Assembly: GCA_036500145.1 (NCBI GenBank)
Contig: DASYCO010000048.1
Span: 1-64,000 of the forward strand
Length of the DNA: 64,000 nucleotides
Direction of reading: 5' to 3'
Source of the DNA: CAMAVH01 sp036500145
GTDB taxonomy: Bacteria; Pseudomonadota; Alphaproteobacteria; SMXQ01
Positions 59,223 to 64,000 of the stretch are shown here, piece after piece (the first letter of the stretch is position 1; each line of letters opens with the position of its first letter). The translations under genes and the position numbers were made by a program. The notes under the pieces were generated by a model. It had not been told where the DNA came from. It did not search any database and saw only the letters and a program-made list of their open reading frames with translations.

Positions 59223-61172
59223 ATGAAGACCCTCGCGCGCCCCAATGCATCCCTGACGGATGACGACCGCTACCGTCTCCTGCTCGATGCAGTGACGGAC
59301 TACGCGATCTACATGCTCGACCCCAGCGGCATCGTGACGACCTGGAACGCCGGCGCCCAGCGCTTCAAGGGCTATGCGCCGGACGAAATCGTCGGTCAGC
59401 ATTTCTCGCGCTTCTACACAGAGGAAGACCGCAAGAGCGGCTTGCCGCAGCGCGTGCTCGACAGTGCCGTCCGCAGCGGCAAGTTCGAGGGCCAGGGCTG
59501 GCGCGTGCGCAAGGACGGCACGCGCTTCTGGGCGAGCGTGGCGATCGACCCCATCCGCGCGCCTTCGGGAGAGCTTCTCGGCTTCGCCAAGATCACGCGC
59601 GACCTCACGGAGCGCAAGGCGGCCGAGGACAGCCTCAAGAAGAGCGAAGAGCAGTTCCGGCTGCTCGTGCAGGGCGTCACCGACTACGCCATCTACCTGC
59701 TGGACGCGGAAGGCCACGTCACCAACTGGAACCTCGGCGCGCAGCGCATCAAGGGATATGCGCCGGACGAGATCGTCGGCCAGCATTTCTCGCGCTTCTA
59801 CACCGAGGAAGACCGCAAGAGCGGTGCGCCGCAGAGGGCGCTGGAAACCGCCATCCGCGAGGGCCGCTACGAAAAGGAAGGCTGGCGCATCCGCAAGGAC
59901 GGCACGCGTTTCTGGGCCAACGTGGTGATCGACCCGATCCGGCGCGAGGACGGGACGCTGATCGGCTTCGCCAAGATCACGCGCGACATCAGCGAGCGGC
60001 GGGAGACGCAGCTCGCCCTGGAAGCCGCCCGCGAGGCGCTGTTCCAGTCCCAGAAGATGGACGCCATCGGCCAGCTCACCGGCGGCGTCGCCCACGACTT
60101 CAACAACCTTCTGATGGCCGTCCTCGGCAGCCTCGAACTGGTGCAGAAGCGCCTGACCCAGGATCCCCGCGTGTCGCCGCTGATTGACAACGCCATCCAG
60201 GCCGCCAAGCGCGGCGCATCGCTGACCCAGCGCATGCTCGCCTTCGCCCGCCGCCAGGAGCTCGACGCGAAGCCCGTCAACCTGCCGAACCTCGTGCGCG
60301 GCATGACCGACCTGCTGCAGCGCTCCCTGGGGCCGGAGGTCATGATCGAGACCCGTTTTCCCCTGTCGCTGCCGTCGGTGCAGGCCGACTTCAACCAGCT
60401 GGAGATGGCGCTGCTCAACCTCGCGGTGAACGCGCGCGACGCCATGCCGCAGGGCGGCAGCATCGTCGTTTCGGCGAAGGAGGAAAACCTCGTCGCCGGC
60501 CAGGGCCTCAAGCCGGGACGCTACGTCTGCCTCGCCGTGACGGACAGCGGCGAAGGCATGGACGAGGAAACCCTGCAGCACGCCACCGAGCCCTTCTTCA
60601 CGACGAAGGGCGTCGGCAAGGGCACCGGCCTCGGCCTGCCGATGATCCACGGCCTGGCCGAACAGTCCGGCGGCCGGCTCGTCCTCAAAAGCCGCAAGGG
60701 CGAAGGCACCACGGCCGAACTGTGGCTGCCGGTCGCCACCACTTCCGCCATCGCCGCCGGAGAAGGCCAGGCAGCCGCGCCGGGGAGCGGCAAGGCCATG
60801 CGCCCGCTCGTGGTGGTCGCCGTCGACGACGATCCGCTGGTGCTGATGAACACCGTCGAGATGCTCGAGGAGCTCGGCCATATGGTCCTGGAAGCGCCCT
60901 CCGCCCATCACGCGCTGGACGCGATCCGGCACGCAGAGGCCGTCGACCTCGTGATCACCGATCAGGCCATGCCGCACATGACGGGGCTCGAGCTCGCCGC
61001 CGCGATCCGCGAGGAATGGCCGAAGCTGCCGACGGTTCTCGCGACCGGCTACGGCGAACTGCCCCTCAGCGCCAACGCCAATGTCCGCATGTTGAAGCTC
61101 AACAAGCCCTTCAGCGAAAACGACCTCGCGAAGGTCATCGCCCAGGCCATGGACGCCGGGCCGGCGCGCTGA
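59223..61172 (+). CDS. Hybrid sensor histidine kinase (PAS-PAS-HisKA-HATPase-REC)
   Basis: A 649-residue soluble kinase without membrane segments. There are two PAS domains (about 15-140 and 143-268) with PAC-type ends (GFAKITRDLTER, GFAKITRDISER), then a HisKA domain with the phospho-acceptor His291 (GGVAHDFNNLL). The HATPase domain has NLAVNARDAMP, and the G boxes are DSGEGMD and GTGLGLPMI. The C-terminal receiver has the acceptor Asp580 (LVITDQAMPH). The two PAS domains are near-duplicates, also at the DNA level. No cognate output regulator is adjacent. The signal sensed (light, redox or ligand) cannot be told from sequence. Confidence 0.93.
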   Translation: MKTLARPNASLTDDDRYRLLLDAVTDYAIYMLDPSGIVTTWNAGAQRFKGYAPDEIVGQHFSRFYTEEDRKSGLPQRVLDSAVRSGKFEGQGWRVRKDGTRFWASVAIDPIRAPSGELLGFAKITRDLTERKAAEDSLKKSEEQFRLLVQGVTDYAIYLLDAEGHVTNWNLGAQRIKGYAPDEIVGQHFSRFYTEEDRKSGAPQRALETAIREGRYEKEGWRIRKDGTRFWANVVIDPIRREDGTLIGFAKITRDISERRETQLALEAAREALFQSQKMDAIGQLTGGVAHDFNNLLMAVLGSLELVQKRLTQDPRVSPLIDNAIQAAKRGASLTQRMLAFARRQELDAKPVNLPNLVRGMTDLLQRSLGPEVMIETRFPLSLPSVQADFNQLEMALLNLAVNARDAMPQGGSIVVSAKEENLVAGQGLKPGRYVCLAVTDSGEGMDEETLQHATEPFFTTKGVGKGTGLGLPMIHGLAEQSGGRLVLKSRKGEGTTAELWLPVATTSAIAAGEGQAAAPGSGKAMRPLVVVAVDDDPLVLMNTVEMLEELGHMVLEAPSAHHALDAIRHAEAVDLVITDQAMPHMTGLELAAAIREEWPKLPTVLATGYGELPLSANANVRMLKLNKPFSENDLAKVIAQAMDAGPAR

Positions 61173-61426
61173 GTCAGCCTGTTTCCGCGCCATCGCGCCG
61201 CATCTCGGCCGAAGCGTTAACGTTTCCGCAGCGACCGGGTGTTTCACCCTCCGGAAGAAAACCCATCCCTTGGCTTGGCGTCGCAATCCGCTCTAACATC
61301 GGTTCCGGACGCAGCTCCGTCCGCAGTTTCTTCGCCGCGCGACGCGTACAGCGTACCCACAACGGCCCGCACCCTCACGCAGGGCCGACAAGACTGCACA
61401 CAGGAAGCTTCAACCAGGAGACACCC

Positions 61427-62452
61427 ATGAAGGCTTTTGCCCGTACCGGCGCGGCTGCGCTCGTACTCACCGCCGCCACGGCGGCGCTCTCAGTGCCCGC
61501 ACATGCCCAGGCGCCCTTCTTCCAGGGCAAGACGATCCACGTCGTCGTCGGCTTCACGCCGGGCGGCGGCTACGACACCTACGCCCGCCTGCTGGCGCGG
61601 CATTTCAGCGACAACGTGCCCGGCAAGCCGACCGTCGTGGTCGAGAACATGCCCGGCGCCGGCTCGCTCACGGCGGTGAAGTGGCTCGACGGCCCGGCGC
61701 CGAAGGACGGCACCGCGATCACCGCCTTCAACCCGGGCCTGATCACCCAGGGCATGCTGGACGACAAGAACAAGGTCAACTTCCTCGACTACGCCTGGGT
61801 CGGCAACGCCGCGAAGGACCAGCGCGTCTGCTACCTGTGGGGCGGCAAGGGCAACAAGGGCATCAAGACCTTCGAGGCGTTCCAGGCGCAGAAGGGCTGG
61901 AACTTCGGCACCACCGGCGTCGGCGCCGCCAACTGGGTCAATCAGCGCACGCTGCAACGCGTCTTCAACGTTGACATGAAGATCATCATCGGCTTCCCGG
62001 GCTCCGCCGAGCAGCGCCTCGCCGTCGAGCGCGGCGAGCTGGACGGCGACTGCGGCTCCTGGACCTCGATCTCGCAGGACTGGCGCGACAACCATCTGAT
62101 CTTCCCGATCATCAAGCTGTCGCGCGAGTTGCCGCCGGACGCGCCGAAGGACGTGCCCTGGGCCAACGACCTCGCCAAGTCCGACGAGGACCGCGCCGTG
62201 CTCAACGTGATCAACGGCGCCGGCGAGATCGGCCGGCCCTACGTCACCTCGAAGAAGGTGCCCAAGGCGCAGCTCGACATTCTGCGCGCGTCGTTCGACG
62301 CCACGATGAAGGACAAGAGCTTCCTCGCGGACGCCGAGAAGTCGCAGCTGCCGATCGACCCCATGACGGCGACGGAAGTCGAGGACATGCTGAAGCAGAT
62401 CTACGCGGCTCCGGCCGCGGCGGTCCAGCGCGCCAAGGCGATCACCGAATAG
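61427..62452 (+). CDS. Bug/TctC-type periplasmic substrate-binding protein, third
   Basis: A 341-residue binding protein with a Sec signal peptide (GAAALVLTAATAALSVPAHAQ). Family marks are IHVVVGFTPGGGYDTYARLLARHF, VVVENMPGAGSLTAVKWL and GTTGVGAANWVNQRTLQ. It is clearly more distant from the pair at 52655/55221 than they are from each other and probably binds a different ligand. The ATG follows CCAGGAG. It lies about 250 bases after the hybrid kinase and is followed by a hairpin at 62526-62561. Confidence 0.88.
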   Translation: MKAFARTGAAALVLTAATAALSVPAHAQAPFFQGKTIHVVVGFTPGGGYDTYARLLARHFSDNVPGKPTVVVENMPGAGSLTAVKWLDGPAPKDGTAITAFNPGLITQGMLDDKNKVNFLDYAWVGNAAKDQRVCYLWGGKGNKGIKTFEAFQAQKGWNFGTTGVGAANWVNQRTLQRVFNVDMKIIIGFPGSAEQRLAVERGELDGDCGSWTSISQDWRDNHLIFPIIKLSRELPPDAPKDVPWANDLAKSDEDRAVLNVINGAGEIGRPYVTSKKVPKAQLDILRASFDATMKDKSFLADAEKSQLPIDPMTATEVEDMLKQIYAAPAAAVQRAKAITE

Positions 62453-62525
62453 GGGAAACCGTCCCCGGGAATCTGCGCGCTGCGAGCGATTCTCCCGGGA
62501 CGGCCTTCCGCGACGGTGCTTAAAT

Positions 62526-62561
62526 GACGGAGACGGTCGGCGCGCGCTGGCCGTCTCCGTC
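62526..62561 (+). terminator. Strong hairpin after the third binding-protein gene
   Basis: GACGGAGACGG (62526-62536) and its exact complement (62551-62561), an 11-bp stem with a 14-base loop, then CGTTT. An imperfect hairpin also occurs at about 62459-62505. Confidence 0.65.
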
Positions 62562-62725
62562 ATCGTTTCTGCCGCCGCCTTCTCCGCATGAAGGCGACAA
62601 CCAATTGATGCAAAAGAGGTTTTCTGAGCGGCGCAATCGCCATCATCTTTGACCGATCGCCGAGCGGTTCCGACAAGAGAACCGCCGGCCGCTTCCATGA
62701 GAAGCACACAGGGGAGGAAAGCAGA

Positions 62726-63805
62726 ATGTCCAAAGCCATGCATGGCGCCGCGAGGCATGGGTTCGCCCTAAGCACCATCGCGACCGCCATCACCTTGACC
62801 GCCGCGCTCGCCGCGTCCTTCGTGGGCGCCACCGTCGCCAAGGCGGACTCCGTCGCCGATTTCTATAAAGGCAAGATCGTCAGCATCGTGGTCTACACCA
62901 CGAGCGGCAGCGGCTACGACCTGTCGGCGCGCATCCTGTCGCGCCACATGCCGAAGTACCTGCCCGGCAGCCCGACCATGATCGTGCGCAACATGCCTGG
63001 CGCCGGCGGCCTGACGGCGACGCGCTACCTCTACACGACCGCGCCGAAGGACGGCACCGTGTTCGGCACCATCGGCCGCGGCCTGCCCTTCGAGCCGCTG
63101 CTCGGCGGCGCCGCCACCGTCGACTACGACCCGCTCAAGTTCCTCTGGCTTGGCAGCCCGAGCCGCGAAAGCTCGCTGGCGATCTCCTGGCACACGTCGC
63201 AGGTCAAGACGGCGGAAGACCTCTTCACCAAGGAGCTGATCGTCGCCGGCACCGGCGCCAGCGCCGATTCGGAGATCGTGCCGAAGGCGCTCAACGGCCT
63301 GATCGGCACCAAGTTCAAGATCATCTCGGGCTACGAAGGCATCAACCGCGCCGTGCTCGCCGTCGAGCGCGGCGAGATCGAAGGCCTCGCCTACTGGTCA
63401 TGGGGCGCGCTCAAGACGGTTAAGCCTGAGTGGATCAAGGACCATTCGATCAACATCCTGTTCCAGACGGCCAATCCGCCGCATCCGGAGATTCCCGACA
63501 TTCGCTCGGTCGGCACGCTCGCCAAGACCGACGAGCAGCGCCAGGCCATCGAACTGCTGTTCGCCCGCGACATCGCCGCACGGCCCTACCTGGCGCCGCC
63601 GGACATTCCGGCCGACCGCGCCAAGGCCTTGAAGGAGGCCTTCGCCGCCGCCCACAAGGACCCGGAACTGCTCGCCGAATCCGAAAAGGCCCAGATGGAG
63701 ATCGAGTACGTGTCGAGCGAGGAGATCGAAAGCATCATCAAGAAGGCCTATGCGACGCCCGCCCCCATCGTCGACCTGGTCAAGCACGCCATGGGCCGCG
63801 AATAG
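62726..63805 (+). CDS. Bug/TctC-type periplasmic substrate-binding protein, fourth
   Basis: A 359-residue binding protein with a long Sec signal peptide (about 40 residues, hydrophobic core IATAITLTAALAASFVGA). It shares SVADFYKGK with the pair at 52655/55221 and carries VVYTTSGSGYDLSARILSRHM, IVRNMPGAGGLTATRYLY and the GTKFKIISGYEGINRAVLAVERGEIEG region. The start follows GGGGAGG. It lies 76 bases before the short-chain dehydrogenase gene, so uptake and first oxidation of one substrate may be linked. Confidence 0.88.
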   Translation: MSKAMHGAARHGFALSTIATAITLTAALAASFVGATVAKADSVADFYKGKIVSIVVYTTSGSGYDLSARILSRHMPKYLPGSPTMIVRNMPGAGGLTATRYLYTTAPKDGTVFGTIGRGLPFEPLLGGAATVDYDPLKFLWLGSPSRESSLAISWHTSQVKTAEDLFTKELIVAGTGASADSEIVPKALNGLIGTKFKIISGYEGINRAVLAVERGEIEGLAYWSWGALKTVKPEWIKDHSINILFQTANPPHPEIPDIRSVGTLAKTDEQRQAIELLFARDIAARPYLAPPDIPADRAKALKEAFAAAHKDPELLAESEKAQMEIEYVSSEEIESIIKKAYATPAPIVDLVKHAMGRE

Positions 63806-63881
63806 CCGAATGACGGGCTCCGGCGGCGCCGGGGCCCGAACTCCAAGGCCGCAGTTCAAGACATCATCCAGGAGAGAGCTA

Positions 63882-64000
63882 GTGGATCCGATTTCGCTCA
63901 AGGGAAAAGTCGCGCTCATCACCGGCGGCAGCCGCGGCATGGGGCGCGAGATGGCCCTCGCCTATGCCAAGGCCGGCATCAAAGGGCTCACCATCACCGC
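63882..64000 (+). CDS. Short-chain dehydrogenase/reductase, N-terminal fragment
   Basis: Only 39 complete codons are in the window. The NAD(P)-binding motif TGGSRGMG follows the first strand KVALI, and the helix REMALAYAKAG comes after it. This is the classical SDR Rossmann start. The probable start is GTG 63882 after GGAGAGAG. The catalytic Ser-Tyr-Lys region lies outside, so the substrate cannot be discussed. Confidence 0.85.
   Translation, partial: MDPISLKGKVALITGGSRGMGREMALAYAKAGIKGLTIT

Noticed and set aside
58068..61286. A minus-strand open frame of over 1000 codons across the ATP-grasp and kinase genes
   Set aside because: The opposite strand encodes complete ATP-grasp and histidine kinase domains with all motifs. 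The long antisense frame is a codon-bias effect.
61173..61426. A sigma-54 promoter for the third binding-protein gene
   Set aside because: A TGGC-like element exists near 61270, but the GG-to-GC spacing is 11 instead of 12 and the boxes are poor.

Overview
This window is GC-rich chromosomal DNA from an alphaproteobacterium, probably of Rhodospirillales-like affinity. The clues are the bolA / J-domain / cobS / cobT order, a class I lysyl-tRNA synthetase, an ECF41 sigma factor and TipF-type polarity genes. I see no rRNA, tRNA, CRISPR array, insertion sequence, phage module or plasmid function. About fifty genes are supported, including one cut off at each edge.

Layout. 1-6 kb holds a ribbon-helix-helix fragment, BolA, a J-domain protein, the CobS/CobT pair of the aerobic cobaltochelatase, a dienelactone-hydrolase-like protein and ribosomal protein L28. 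6-12.6 kb holds three minus-strand genes read in the order TipF-like degenerate EAL protein, HAD-IIA hydrolase, and a 1288-residue membrane-anchored coiled-coil protein with TipN-like architecture. This may be a cell-pole or flagellum-placement locus. 12.7-24 kb is mostly housekeeping: DUF952, an S24-type regulator that has lost both catalytic residues, a branched-chain aminotransferase, LysRS, a secreted DUF1501/DUF1800 pair, an ECF41 sigma operon with its own promoter, a DinG-like helicase and a TerB-like protein. 24-31.5 kb holds a large Nfn-like fused flavoprotein beside a nitrite/sulfite reductase with two sets of cluster cysteines, then heme A synthase.

31.5-46.6 kb is an accessory catabolic island. 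It encodes a Rieske ring-hydroxylating oxygenase (alpha, beta, ferredoxin and ferredoxin reductase), a gentisate-dioxygenase-like bicupin, a DapA-family lyase, an ornithine cyclodeaminase/mu-crystallin homologue, two paired AhpD-fold proteins, a ThDP enzyme, a UbiD-type decarboxylase, a TSUP permease and a MarR regulator. A palindrome, GATATCTAA with its inverted copy, lies between the ThDP gene and the ferredoxin gene. One copy of the same half-site lies upstream of the oxygenase alpha gene, so the divergent units may share a regulator. The parts suggest oxidation and ring cleavage of an aromatic acid, perhaps an amino- or N-heteroaromatic one. The substrate cannot be read from the sequence.

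46.6-64 kb holds NikR, a chemotaxis receptor, an MsrQ-like membrane protein, a 2-oxoglutarate/Fe(II)-type oxygenase, a VOC protein, a second bicupin, Dps, a translationally coupled metallopeptidase/ATP-grasp pair, a hybrid histidine kinase and four Bug/TctC-type periplasmic binding proteins. Two of the binding proteins are close paralogues with duplicated leaders, each carrying a sigma-54-type promoter. No transporter membrane subunits are visible. The window ends inside a short-chain dehydrogenase gene.
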